Virus record (IMG/VR): IMGVR_UViG_3300025117_000050 | Coordinates: 1-64,000 of that record | Reading direction: 5' to 3' (one strand) | Source of the DNA: a virus | DNA: 64,000 nt | Notes under the pieces: model-generated | What the model saw: the letters and a program-made list of their open reading frames with translations, nothing else | What the model was told of the DNA's origin: nothing | The model's database searches: none | In this document: positions 42,245-49,933 of the stretch, one piece after another | Position numbering within the stretch: the stretch's first letter is position 1 | Layout: every line of letters begins with the position of its first letter | Position numbers and translations under genes: made by a program

Positions 42245-43039
42245 ATGATACATGATATTACAAATGCTTTGTTAAATTTTTTACTTGTAAGTGTTTTGGA
42301 GGAGTTTGTATGGTTGTTAATAACCATAATATTATTAAAAAGATTTGATTTGCTTGATAGATATAGATGGAAAGAGAGTATGCGAGAATTTTTAATACCT
42401 ATCTTACCAACTGCACTTTATATCAATTTATCTAGATATGTTTTACATATGCCTAGAATAATAATATTATTTGGATGTATATTTATATTTTATGGTTTGA
42501 CATTATATATAATAAAGAAAAATTCATTTATAGATGAAAAATTACCATATTTAAAAATATTAATGTTTGTATTTATAGGTATTCTTATTATAGGAATAAC
42601 AGAATTGATTTATATGCCAATAATTTTATATATTATACAACAACCAGTAACAATAATGAATCAAAATATTTTAATGAATTTTGCATTTTCAATACCATCT
42701 AGAATATTTCAAATATTATTAATTCTTGCATTAATTTATAAATATAATGAAATTAAATTATTCAGCAATATAATAAAAGATAAAGTATTATTAATTATTA
42801 CAGTGTTGTTTTTAAGTATTATATTGCTAATAGTATTTATTACAACAAAAATTATTCATAGTTATTGTTTAATTTTAAACTTTTCTTTATATTCACAAAT
42901 ATTAATTGGAATTAGCATAACAACAATTATAACATTAATAATATTTTTTTATCTTATTCCAATTAATTATTTAATAAATAAAATGTTTTTACTTAACAAA
43001 TCACATCAAAATATGTTTGATGATGATTATATAGATTAA
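42245..43039 (+). CDS. AgrC-like membrane sensor lacking a kinase domain
   Basis: 264 residues, AAGGAGTTGATAGAGAA site. Begins like clostridial AgrC sensors (DITNALLNFLLVSVLEEFVW, LLITIILLKRF) and has about seven hydrophobic segments (10-30, 47-62, 68-92, 104-130, 145-165, 178-202, 210-246). AgrC then continues into a His-kinase of about 200 residues; here the frame ends at NKMFLLNKSHQNMFDDDYID, with no His box or ATPase motifs and no continuation in other frames. AgrD follows 21 bases later. It may be a decoy receptor, a regulator of the host AgrC or a non-kinase signal receptor. Confidence 0.65.
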   Translation: MIHDITNALLNFLLVSVLEEFVWLLITIILLKRFDLLDRYRWKESMREFLIPILPTALYINLSRYVLHMPRIIILFGCIFIFYGLTLYIIKKNSFIDEKLPYLKILMFVFIGILIIGITELIYMPIILYIIQQPVTIMNQNILMNFAFSIPSRIFQILLILALIYKYNEIKLFSNIIKDKVLLIITVLFLSIILLIVFITTKIIHSYCLILNFSLYSQILIGISITTIITLIIFFYLIPINYLINKMFLLNKSHQNMFDDDYID

Positions 43040-43060
43040 AATAGAAAGGAGGGAAATTTC

Positions 43061-43180
43061 ATGAAAAAGTTTGCAATTATTACTTCTTTAATTGGTATTA
43101 TCGGCATTATCTGTGCAAATTGTATTAATTCTGCTTGGACATTTAACCAACCGAAAGCACCATCTATGTTAGTTAAGTAA
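43061..43180 (+). CDS. agrD: AgrD-like cyclic-peptide propeptide
   Basis: 39 residues, GAAAGGAGGGAAATTTC site. Architecture of AgrD: an N-terminal amphipathic/hydrophobic helix (MKKFAIITSLIGIIGIIC), a core (NCINSAWTF, 20-28), then the recognition tail NQPKAPSML like the QPxxPxSL tail of clostridial AgrD. By alignment on QP the ring residue is Ser24, giving a five-residue SAWTF lactone; Cys21 would need a larger ring. AgrB (44627) would cleave after Phe28 and cyclise. Too short for usual ORF filters. Confidence 0.8.
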   Translation: MKKFAIITSLIGIIGIICANCINSAWTFNQPKAPSMLVK

Positions 43181-43199
43181 TTTATAACTACATAGAATA

Positions 43200-43235
43200 T
43201 TTATAGTAGAGGATGATTGTTTTCTCTACTATAAA
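43200..43235 (+). terminator. attenuator-like hairpin after agrD
   Basis: TTTATAGTAGAG/CTCTACTATAAA stem (43200-43211 with 43224-43235), 12-base loop, no long T-run. Between agrD and the next promoter; may reduce read-through or stabilise agrD mRNA. Confidence 0.5.
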
Positions 43236-43257
43236 TACAAAAAATAAATATAAATAC

Positions 43258-43286
43258 TTGTATTCTGGAGGATAGTATGGTAAAAT
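43258..43286 (+). promoter_or_regulatory. promoter of HTH-MazF gene
   Basis: TTGTAT, 17 bases, TAAAAT, 46 bases upstream of the start codon. Confidence 0.5.
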
Positions 43287-43332
43287 AATAGATGTAATAT
43301 ATATAAAATATTAAATTGAGGAGTGATTAATA

Positions 43333-44229
43333 ATGTCAATATTATTTGGTAAGAAGAATGTATTAAAACCTACTTCTACAAATTCTATTTCTGAAATAAC
43401 AAAGAAAGAGTTAGCTTACAATATAAGAGTTGCCGTAGGTCATCGAAGTATTACTCAAGTCTGTAATATATTAAAAATGGTCGATCCAAAACCATTAGTT
43501 GACTTAATAAAAATGAATTATAATGAATTACCTGATAGACAATTACTTAGAAAAATTGCATCTGCAAGCGAAGGTAGGGTTTCTTATCAAAACCTTTATT
43601 CTGTCTGCGGTTATTCCGAATTTGATTCTGAAGAAGATCGTAGTTGGGCAAAGTGGGTTCCTGAACGTGGTAGTTGTTATATGATTGATTTAGGATGGAA
43701 TATGGATAGTGAGCAAAATTCTGTGCGTCCGGCAATAGTGATGCAAAACAACAAAGGCAATCAATACTCAGGAACAACCGTTATTATCCCTATATCTTCT
43801 CGTTCTAAAAAATTTTCTTCACAGATTCATGTATTATTAGAAAAAGAATTAGGATTTTTACGGGAATGTCAATGTTTTCCAGAACAAATTCGCTGTGTTT
43901 CAAAAAGGAGGTTCTTCTATAATTCTGTACCTTATAAAATCACTACTTTACCAGAACATAAATTATTAGAAATCAAAAACGCACTTGAGTTTGAACTAGG
44001 TTTTGAGCCTTTATATTTTGACGAAGAAAAAATATTTAAATTAATTTCTCATATTCGTTCTTTAGAAAATAATATTAAAATCAAAAAATCACATAATCTA
44101 ATTGATATATTAAATCAAAAAATGGATGATCTAAAAGAATACTGTTCAAAATATCATAAGAATCACAAGATTATCTTACAAGAATACGATAGAATCAACA
44201 ATTGCGGTTACAATGCAGTATCCATATAA
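43333..44229 (+). CDS. HTH-MazF fusion protein
   Basis: 298 residues after GAGGAGTGATTAATA. Residues 20-97 look like an XRE-type helical DNA-binding/repressor end (LAYNIRVAVGHRSITQVCNI, then LLRKIASASEGRVSYQNLYS). Residues 108-225 are MazF-like: WVPERGSCYMIDLG, SVRPAIVMQNN (Arg132), SGTTVIIPISS, QIHVLL, EQIRCVSKRR, LEIKNALEFELGF. The last 65 residues form a coiled coil. Between agrD and agrB, it is a candidate output of the circuit: RNA cleavage and DNA binding in one chain. C-ending codons are more frequent than in flanking genes. Confidence 0.8.
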   Translation: MSILFGKKNVLKPTSTNSISEITKKELAYNIRVAVGHRSITQVCNILKMVDPKPLVDLIKMNYNELPDRQLLRKIASASEGRVSYQNLYSVCGYSEFDSEEDRSWAKWVPERGSCYMIDLGWNMDSEQNSVRPAIVMQNNKGNQYSGTTVIIPISSRSKKFSSQIHVLLEKELGFLRECQCFPEQIRCVSKRRFFYNSVPYKITTLPEHKLLEIKNALEFELGFEPLYFDEEKIFKLISHIRSLENNIKIKKSHNLIDILNQKMDDLKEYCSKYHKNHKIILQEYDRINNCGYNAVSI

Positions 44230-44291
44230 AACAACAAATCCAACCAAAATAAACAAATAAAACTAAAACAAAAAAAAGGAGATCAATTAAA

Positions 44292-44633
44292 ATGATAATC
44301 TTTGATGAAAAACAATTAAAATACTTATTTAATAAATACAAAATAAGATATAAAATATTTGAAGAAACAAATATTCTACTTATAGATAGTGGTCTTGATG
44401 AGTGGTTAATCAAGTATCAACATGGAAGAGATCAACCATATTGCCTTATGCACAAAAATAAATTAAAACAAACTAAAAGGTTCCATGTGCAGAGATGGTT
44501 GTCAAATTTTTATCAATCACTTGATAGTCTATTGTCACATAAAAATATTTTTGTAGATCATTCAAGTTCAAAAAATACATATAAAAAATATAGAAATAAT
44601 AAAATAAATAATAAAAGGAGAAAAAGTTGTTAA
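44292..44633 (+). CDS. hypothetical basic protein in Agr-like cluster
   Basis: 113 residues, AAAGGAGATCAATTAAA site. Aromatic and basic with a disordered Lys/Asn tail; no HTH or catalytic motif recognised. Overlaps the AgrB start by 7 bases, so the two are translationally coupled. Confidence 0.6.
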   Translation: MIIFDEKQLKYLFNKYKIRYKIFEETNILLIDSGLDEWLIKYQHGRDQPYCLMHKNKLKQTKRFHVQRWLSNFYQSLDSLLSHKNIFVDHSSSKNTYKKYRNNKINNKRRKSC

Positions 44634-45421
44634 AATATATAAAAAACTACATAATAACATTTCGTTATATCAAACTATTCTCATATTGGAATGCAAGATA
44701 TTTGCATAACAAACTAAAAGAAGAAAGAATTAGAGAATCACAAAACTTACATAATCCACATAAAGAAAAACATAAATATTATTATATATTGCAAATGATA
44801 ATTAAAAAATTATTTCAAATAATTAATAAAATAATTTCTTTAACTCCATTAGGAAGAAAACTATCATCGTACATAACTGAAAAATATTCACAATATAAAC
44901 AGAAAGAGAAAAAACCTAAAAAAATATACAACAGATACACCTACTATTATGGTCTTCAAATAATCATCGGAGGCATAAATAAATTCCTTCTACTAATCAT
45001 ACCAGGCTTACTATTTAACATCTTGCCGCAACTATTACTAACCACGTTATCATTTGTATCACTAAGAATATGGACTGGTGGTCTGCACTACAATTCTTAT
45101 ACCAAATGCAGCTACATATCACTATTATCCTTCACACTCACAGCACTACTATCAAAATACATCATATTAAATCAATTTATCACTATGTCAATATTTCTAT
45201 CTGTATTTATATTAATTTTAATCTATGCCCCTGTAGAACATCCAAACAGACCAATAAAAGAAAAAGAAAAAATTAAATACAAATTAATCGCATTATTTGT
45301 ATTAAGCACCTTAACTATTATCTATATGTTTACAAATAATGTTATTATCTGTAATTCTATTATATATGGGATATTATTAGCAGGTATAATTATGTTACCA
45401 ATTATAAATAAACTAAGATAA
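44627..45421 (+). CDS. agrB: AgrB-like peptide-processing membrane protease
   Basis: 264 residues from TTG 44627 (AAAGGAGAAAAAG). Residues about 100-264 are AgrB: YYYGLQIIIGGINKFLLLII, SLRIWTGGLHYNSYTKCSYI with catalytic His154 and Cys161 seven residues apart as in known AgrB, then YAPVEHPNRPI and two further spans. The first 95 residues are an unusual Lys-rich extension compared with the usual 190-210-residue protein. AgrB cleaves AgrD C-terminally and forms the ring in the membrane. Confidence 0.88.
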   Translation: MLKYIKNYIITFRYIKLFSYWNARYLHNKLKEERIRESQNLHNPHKEKHKYYYILQMIIKKLFQIINKIISLTPLGRKLSSYITEKYSQYKQKEKKPKKIYNRYTYYYGLQIIIGGINKFLLLIIPGLLFNILPQLLLTTLSFVSLRIWTGGLHYNSYTKCSYISLLSFTLTALLSKYIILNQFITMSIFLSVFILILIYAPVEHPNRPIKEKEKIKYKLIALFVLSTLTIIYMFTNNVIICNSIIYGILLAGIIMLPIINKLR

Positions 45422-45552
45422 TTATTAACATAATTTCGTAAATGGTCGATAAATGTCGGTAGGTGCGTATTGTTAATATGCTAAATATTATATAGAATAA
45501 TAGTATTAAAACATATTAATCACAAATTAAATTAAAATATGAATTTAGGCTA

Positions 45553-45608
45553 TTGTTTTTTTATTATTAAGGTATTATAATAGAACAAATATACAAACAA
45601 ATGTTCTA
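45553..45608 (+). promoter_or_regulatory. promoter with overlapping inverted repeat
   Basis: TTGTTT, 17 bases, TATAAT (45576-45581). TAGAACA (45581-45587) and TGTTCTA (45602-45608) form a perfect 7-bp inverted repeat with 14 bases between, starting in the -10 and covering +1: a good candidate repressor operator. Confidence 0.6.
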
Positions 45609-45861
45609 CAAACAAATAGAGGAGGAGATTGTTACGAATAAAACAGTTTACACAATAAAAGATGAAAATGACAAATATGTACATGGTAATAGTATTAAAA
45701 AAATTAATGAAAAGTATTATTATTCCCCATATTCATGTTTAGAAGATGGTTGTATTGCTTATACTAATAAAATAAGAGTAGAGGAAGCATTGACTACTCT
45801 TAAATTACATAATCAACTAGGTGGGCTAGGTCACAAATTTATTATTACGCTTGTTTCATAA
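45601..45861 (+). CDS. hypothetical protein downstream of agrB
   Basis: Up to 86 residues. The ATG at 45601 lies in the operator-like repeat and has no site; AGGAGGAG at about 45620 points to a later, non-standard start (ATT/GTT/ACG), giving about 76 residues. Beta-rich (TVYTIKDENDKYVHGN). Not recognised. Confidence 0.5.
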   Translation: MFYKQIEEEIVTNKTVYTIKDENDKYVHGNSIKKINEKYYYSPYSCLEDGCIAYTNKIRVEEALTTLKLHNQLGGLGHKFIITLVS

Positions 45862-45883
45862 TCAATAAATAATAATTTTTCTA

Positions 45884-45912
45884 TTGACATAGCATACTAA
45901 TACATATATAAT
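45884..45912 (+). promoter_or_regulatory. strong promoter of yopQ-mrpR-like operon
   Basis: Perfect TTGACA, 17 bases, TATAAT, 48 bases before the 45960 start. Confidence 0.8.
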
Positions 45913-45959
45913 AATCATTAATGAGATATTATATATAAATAAAAAAGAGGTGAGTAACT

Positions 45960-47336
45960 ATGCTTAATATTAAAAATGCTATGTTGATAAAAGAATTAAA
46001 ACCACTAATAATTAAATATGGAAACAATTCAAAAATTTATAATCTTGTTCACGAATCCTTTATTAAAAAGGGTTTAACGGGTAGTAATGCAAAAAATCTA
46101 TTTACAGGTAAACTACCATTAGAATCTTTAGATATCACTTGTCAAAAAGAATTATATTTATTATTTTCTTTTACTGATAGCATGAGAAAAGCATTAAATT
46201 CATTTGATGAAATGTCTAAAGATACTTTTGGTTCAGAAGAAGAGTACTCAAAATTAAAACTAGAAAATTATTTTACTCCTATGGAAATTGAAGAGTTTAC
46301 GGATTTCGTGATAGAGAAAGAAGAAATAAGTAGATATCCTTACAGATTAAAAAACATGTTAAAAGTTGGGGAAAATCACTATATAGGCATTATATCTGCT
46401 AGAGAATTATCTTGGATAGATGCCTCCAATGACATTGTTTATGATTTCGCTGTACAGCGTGATCCCAAAATTGATATATTTGGCATGAAACGTATTAATA
46501 CTGATTTAAAGAAAATAGATGAAATGACAGAGAAGTTACTTTCTGGCAATTACTTTTCAGATGAAATTAAGTTAAATGTTAAGAATGATGGTGAAGATCA
46601 TATCGAATTCGATTCAAAAGACGGAATTTATGGTGATCTTATTATTCATTCAGGAACAATAACTTGTTTTGACGGTTATCACAGAAAAGCAGCCAATTCA
46701 AAAGTTATGAATATTAATAATGAATTGCAATTTAATTGGAAACTAGGTGTTACTAACTATCCAGAACCTAAAGCAAAAAAATTCATGATTCAAATTAACA
46801 AACAAAAACCTATTAAGATTGAACACATCAGAAATATTGATGAAACAAGAAATGAAAATGTAATTGTCAATAATATTATCAATAATTCTAATTCCGAACT
46901 TGCTGATAAGATTAAAGATTCTGATGCAGAATTAAAACATGGTGGATTAACTAAAAAATCTATATTATCTTTAGCAATAGAAGAACAATATAAGGAATTT
47001 TTAGTTACTAAAATCAATAATATTGAAATATCTAATTGGATAGTAGAATTCACAAATCATTTAATGGGATTATATACTAACGAATTTTTATTTAATGTAG
47101 ACAAAACTAAAAAAATAAGTTATATTAATCATAAGAATATGTTTATGGGATATATCGCACTTTCAAGAAAATTGTATAAGCAAGATGATTGGAAAAATAA
47201 AACTAAAAAAATAATGGAAAGCGTTGATTTTAGCATTGATAATGATATTTGGAAAAGTATTAAAATCAATGAAGATAATTTAAATAAAACATCAAAGAAT
47301 GAATTATATAATATATTTATTAAAAAGCAGGTGTAA
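45960..47336 (+). CDS. YopQ-like DGYHR protein (DndB/ParB-fold type)
   Basis: 458 residues after AAAGAGGTGAGTAACT. FAVQRDPKID (163-172) and ITCFDGYHRKAAN (234-246) are the two signatures of DGQHR/DndB-like proteins with a ParB/Srx-like core. Size, motif and position directly before an integrase-fold protein match SPbeta YopQ (460 residues) next to YopR. In SPbeta these genes lie in the lysogeny region; YopQ's biochemical role is not settled as far as I know. Confidence 0.7.
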   Translation: MLNIKNAMLIKELKPLIIKYGNNSKIYNLVHESFIKKGLTGSNAKNLFTGKLPLESLDITCQKELYLLFSFTDSMRKALNSFDEMSKDTFGSEEEYSKLKLENYFTPMEIEEFTDFVIEKEEISRYPYRLKNMLKVGENHYIGIISARELSWIDASNDIVYDFAVQRDPKIDIFGMKRINTDLKKIDEMTEKLLSGNYFSDEIKLNVKNDGEDHIEFDSKDGIYGDLIIHSGTITCFDGYHRKAANSKVMNINNELQFNWKLGVTNYPEPKAKKFMIQINKQKPIKIEHIRNIDETRNENVIVNNIINNSNSELADKIKDSDAELKHGGLTKKSILSLAIEEQYKEFLVTKINNIEISNWIVEFTNHLMGLYTNEFLFNVDKTKKISYINHKNMFMGYIALSRKLYKQDDWKNKTKKIMESVDFSIDNDIWKSIKINEDNLNKTSKNELYNIFIKKQV

Positions 47337-47341
47337 AATAA

Positions 47342-48412
47342 ATGGTAAAACATAGAAACGGGAGAAAAAATTTAGCAGAAAGAGTGTTTAAGCATGATAG
47401 AGATGTTAAAGAAGAATTCTTAAAATCATTGAAACCCTCAACTGCTAATACTGTAAGAAGTATACTTTTTAAGGTAGATGAATATGAAGAATTAATTGGG
47501 AAAAGTATATATGATTTTAATTTAGATGATCGTGATGATTTTATTATATCTATGTTCCCTAATAAAAGTAAAGGTGTTATTAATACAACTAGATCATATC
47601 TGGTAGGATATATTAATTATTGTATTGACAATAACCTTGTTAGACATATGGAAAATAGATTTAGTTTAATCTCTAAAGATGATATAGATAATTATGTCAA
47701 TGATATGGCTATGCAAATGAAGTACCTGTCGAAGGAAGAAATTAAAGAAGCACAAAGTAAATTGGTTAATAATTGTGATAAATTAATTTTGCAATTAGTT
47801 CCTTTATCAGCCAGAGGTCGCACCGAAAAGGATAATACTAATGAAGAATTAATAAATTTAAGAGTGCAAGATGCTGTAGAATCTTACGAAAAAGGCAATC
47901 TAAAACTTTGGAATAATGATGGAGATTTTAGGTATATAAAAATTGATGATGAAACAATAGAATTATTAAAGAAAACTATAAATGATGATAAATATATCAT
48001 TAATAATGGAAGTGAATATAGTCGTAAAAGACATGATAAAAAACTTGGCAGAGGCATGGGAGAAAAAAGTTTCCCTTTAAATGATACTGGCTATGTTTTT
48101 AGAACTGCTGGCAAGAATAAAAGGGGTAAAGTTAAATCCAATTATTTTAATTCTAAAATTAATATAATAAAAGATTGGGTGGAGAATCCATTTATTAACA
48201 TAACTAATTTACACGCATCAGGTATGATTGATTATGTCATCCAATTAGAAAATGAAAAAGGAGAAGAATTAGATAATAACGACTATATAGATGTTTGTGA
48301 AAAATATTTATTTGGTAAACCTAGAATTTTGCCCAATGGTGAAAATGATTGGAGTATGTCAATATCAAAATTAAAGACAATGGTAAAAGATTATATTAAT
48401 ATTAAATCATAA
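47342..48412 (+). CDS. MrpR (YopR)-like integrase-fold repressor
   Basis: 356 residues, GCAGGTG site, 5 bases after the yopQ-like gene. Residues 22-110 resemble an integrase SAM-like N-terminal domain; LVPLSARGRTEKDNTNEELI (152-171) corresponds to the catalytic-Arg box. The HxxR box is degenerate (LHASGMIDYV at 290-299) and no clear active-site Tyr follows, as in SPbeta MrpR, a recombinase turned lysogeny repressor. Operon with the YopQ-like and DUF4046 genes. An active integrase is less likely. Confidence 0.7.
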   Translation: MVKHRNGRKNLAERVFKHDRDVKEEFLKSLKPSTANTVRSILFKVDEYEELIGKSIYDFNLDDRDDFIISMFPNKSKGVINTTRSYLVGYINYCIDNNLVRHMENRFSLISKDDIDNYVNDMAMQMKYLSKEEIKEAQSKLVNNCDKLILQLVPLSARGRTEKDNTNEELINLRVQDAVESYEKGNLKLWNNDGDFRYIKIDDETIELLKKTINDDKYIINNGSEYSRKRHDKKLGRGMGEKSFPLNDTGYVFRTAGKNKRGKVKSNYFNSKINIIKDWVENPFINITNLHASGMIDYVIQLENEKGEELDNNDYIDVCEKYLFGKPRILPNGENDWSMSISKLKTMVKDYINIKS

Positions 48413-48424
48413 GGATGTGAAAAA

Positions 48425-49279
48425 ATGGCGAAAAATAGTATTAACTTATCTGACTATGAAGATATAGAAGTTTATAATATGGTTAGGTTTGGAATTATAG
48501 GTAGATTTCCTAATAATTTTTGGGGTGGATTAGATACTTATAAAACTGCAAAAGACCTGACTAGATATATGTTTGAAAATATTCTTGAATGGAGTATAGA
48601 AGATATTAAGCATAAGGTAACAGCAGATATTTTTTATGAAAATAAACTTGGTAATATGCTAAAAACACTTTTTGATAATAATTTATTAGATGCATTGCTT
48701 AACGCATACCCAGAATTAGCAGATTGGGTAGAAGAAAAAAAGAATAAAATTATTATCGAAAAAGAACCAAGAGAAAAATATACAGATGAAGAGTTAATAG
48801 AAAATTTACAGCAAAAATATAAGGAATTAAATAGAACACCTTATATAAGAGAAATGTCTGAACCAGAAGGAAATGTTTATATATCAAGATTTGGTAGTTG
48901 GAGTAATGCTTTAATTCTTGCTGAGTTAATTGAGGACATATGTGTAGATGTAGATAATTCAGAAGAAGCAATTAATAAAGCGCAAAGGGAAATTAAAGAT
49001 TTTGCGTATAAAGTAGAAAGATTACCAACTAAAAAAGAAGTAGATAATTTATTTTCTCCTGGAGAATTAATATCATATTTCGGTTCTTTAAAAGGACTTT
49101 ATGATTATTTAAGTGAAGGTTATACAGAAGAAGAATTAATAAATATATTAATTGATAAAAGAAATAAATTAGGGAGAAATCCAATAAATAAGGATATAAA
49201 ATTCCCAAGACCAATTATCTTTATTGATAAATTCAATAGTTGGGAGAATGCCTTAAAAGAAGCAAGATTAGATGAATAA
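48425..49279 (+). CDS. DUF4046 protein with homing-endonuclease-associated repeats
   Basis: 284 residues, AAGGATGTGAAAAA site. Residues 10-110 fit DUF4046 (RFGIIGRFPNNFWGGLDTYK, IEDIKHKVTADIFYENKLGN). Residues 118-284 are three repeats of about 55 residues: YTDEELIENLQQKYKELNRT ... FGSWSNAL, PTKKEV...FGSLKGLY, YTEEELINILIDKRNKLGRN ... FNSWENAL, which match HNH-associated DNA-reading repeats. No nuclease motif. Probably DNA-binding. Third gene of the repressor operon. Confidence 0.75.
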   Translation: MAKNSINLSDYEDIEVYNMVRFGIIGRFPNNFWGGLDTYKTAKDLTRYMFENILEWSIEDIKHKVTADIFYENKLGNMLKTLFDNNLLDALLNAYPELADWVEEKKNKIIIEKEPREKYTDEELIENLQQKYKELNRTPYIREMSEPEGNVYISRFGSWSNALILAELIEDICVDVDNSEEAINKAQREIKDFAYKVERLPTKKEVDNLFSPGELISYFGSLKGLYDYLSEGYTEEELINILIDKRNKLGRNPINKDIKFPRPIIFIDKFNSWENALKEARLDE

Positions 49280-49298
49280 TTTAATCTTGCTTCTTTTA
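49259..49298. terminator. bidirectional terminator
   Basis: Perfect GAAGCAAGATTA/TAATCTTGCTTC stem overlapping the 3' end of the 48425 gene, followed by TTTTATTTAT. Separates it from the minus-strand gene. Confidence 0.8.
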
Positions 49299-49299
49299 T

Positions 49300-49533
49300 T
49301 TATGTCAAACCCTTAATCCATTTTTCAGCAGCTAAACAGCATCCTTCAAAACTATTGAATTTAATATCTTCATTCAAAGAAATATAAATAATATCGTTAT
49401 CACGATCTATCTGAAAGTGATAGTAATATGTATCAGGCATATAATAAATATACGCTTTACATCCTTTTGCTCATCTTGCTATGCTGACCCACGTAGGGTA
49501 TACTTTACGCTTTAATATTCTTTTAAATTTCAT
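49300..49533 (-). pseudogene. small minus-strand protein with in-frame TGA
   Basis: From ATG at 49533-49531 (AAGGAAGTGACATA upstream) a 77-codon frame, interrupted by TGA at 49473-49471 (WVSIAR*AKGCKAYIYYMPD; Trp would fit). Basic N-terminus, then DTYYYHFQIDRDNDIIYISL, GCCLAAEKWIKG. Only the second minus-strand gene found. Function unknown. Confidence 0.5.
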
Positions 49534-49753
49534 TATGTCACTTCCTTGATGATAAATTGGTTAAGCTATAAATGTTGTTTTTTGTCGATATTTATAAGAA
49601 TTTGCTGAATATTAATTAATATTATATCATTAAGTTAATATTTTGGGAATATTATAAGAGATATTGTAGTTTTGATGGTAATATATGATAATATATAGAA
49701 AAATATGGTAATAATCAATAAAAATACTAAAAATCTTGTTTTTCTATATTCAG

Positions 49754-49776
49754 AAACCCTTGTTTTATAAGGGTTT
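49754..49776. terminator. hairpin AAACCCTT/AAGGGTTT
   Basis: Same eight-base stem as the terminator at 12764, seven-base loop; no T-run on the + side. Confidence 0.45.
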
Positions 49777-49849
49777 GTGGGATCGGATTTCGTGATAAAA
49801 TAACTCTTTTGTGTTGAGTTAAATATTTGAAAAATAATTGAAATATTTC

Positions 49850-49878
49850 TTGCATTTATTTTTACATTGTGTTATTAT
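49850..49878 (+). promoter_or_regulatory. promoter
   Basis: TTGCAT, 17 bases, TATTAT, 55 bases before the 49934 gene. Confidence 0.6.
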
Positions 49879-49933
49879 ATGTGTAAGGTAAAAGTAAGTA
49901 AATAAAATATTAAAGAGAAGGAGAGATAATTTA

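Larger units (their letters stand above)
49534..49933. other. divergent regulatory region, no gene
   Basis: 400 bases without a plausible gene. Contains the palindrome AATATTAATTAATATT at about 49608, candidate leftward promoter sequence (TATAAT on the minus strand near 49620), the terminator-like hairpin at 49754 and the rightward promoter at 49850. GTGATAAAATAA near 49792 resembles the AATGATAAAATAA element. Confidence 0.4.

Noticed and set aside
45581-45608. LexA/DinR box
   Set aside because: GAAC and GTTC are 16 bases apart instead of four, so it does not fit the Gram-positive SOS consensus.
47342-48412. Active phage integrase
   Set aside because: The HxxR box is degenerate and no active-site Tyr is evident; position beside a YopQ-like gene favours a repressor role.
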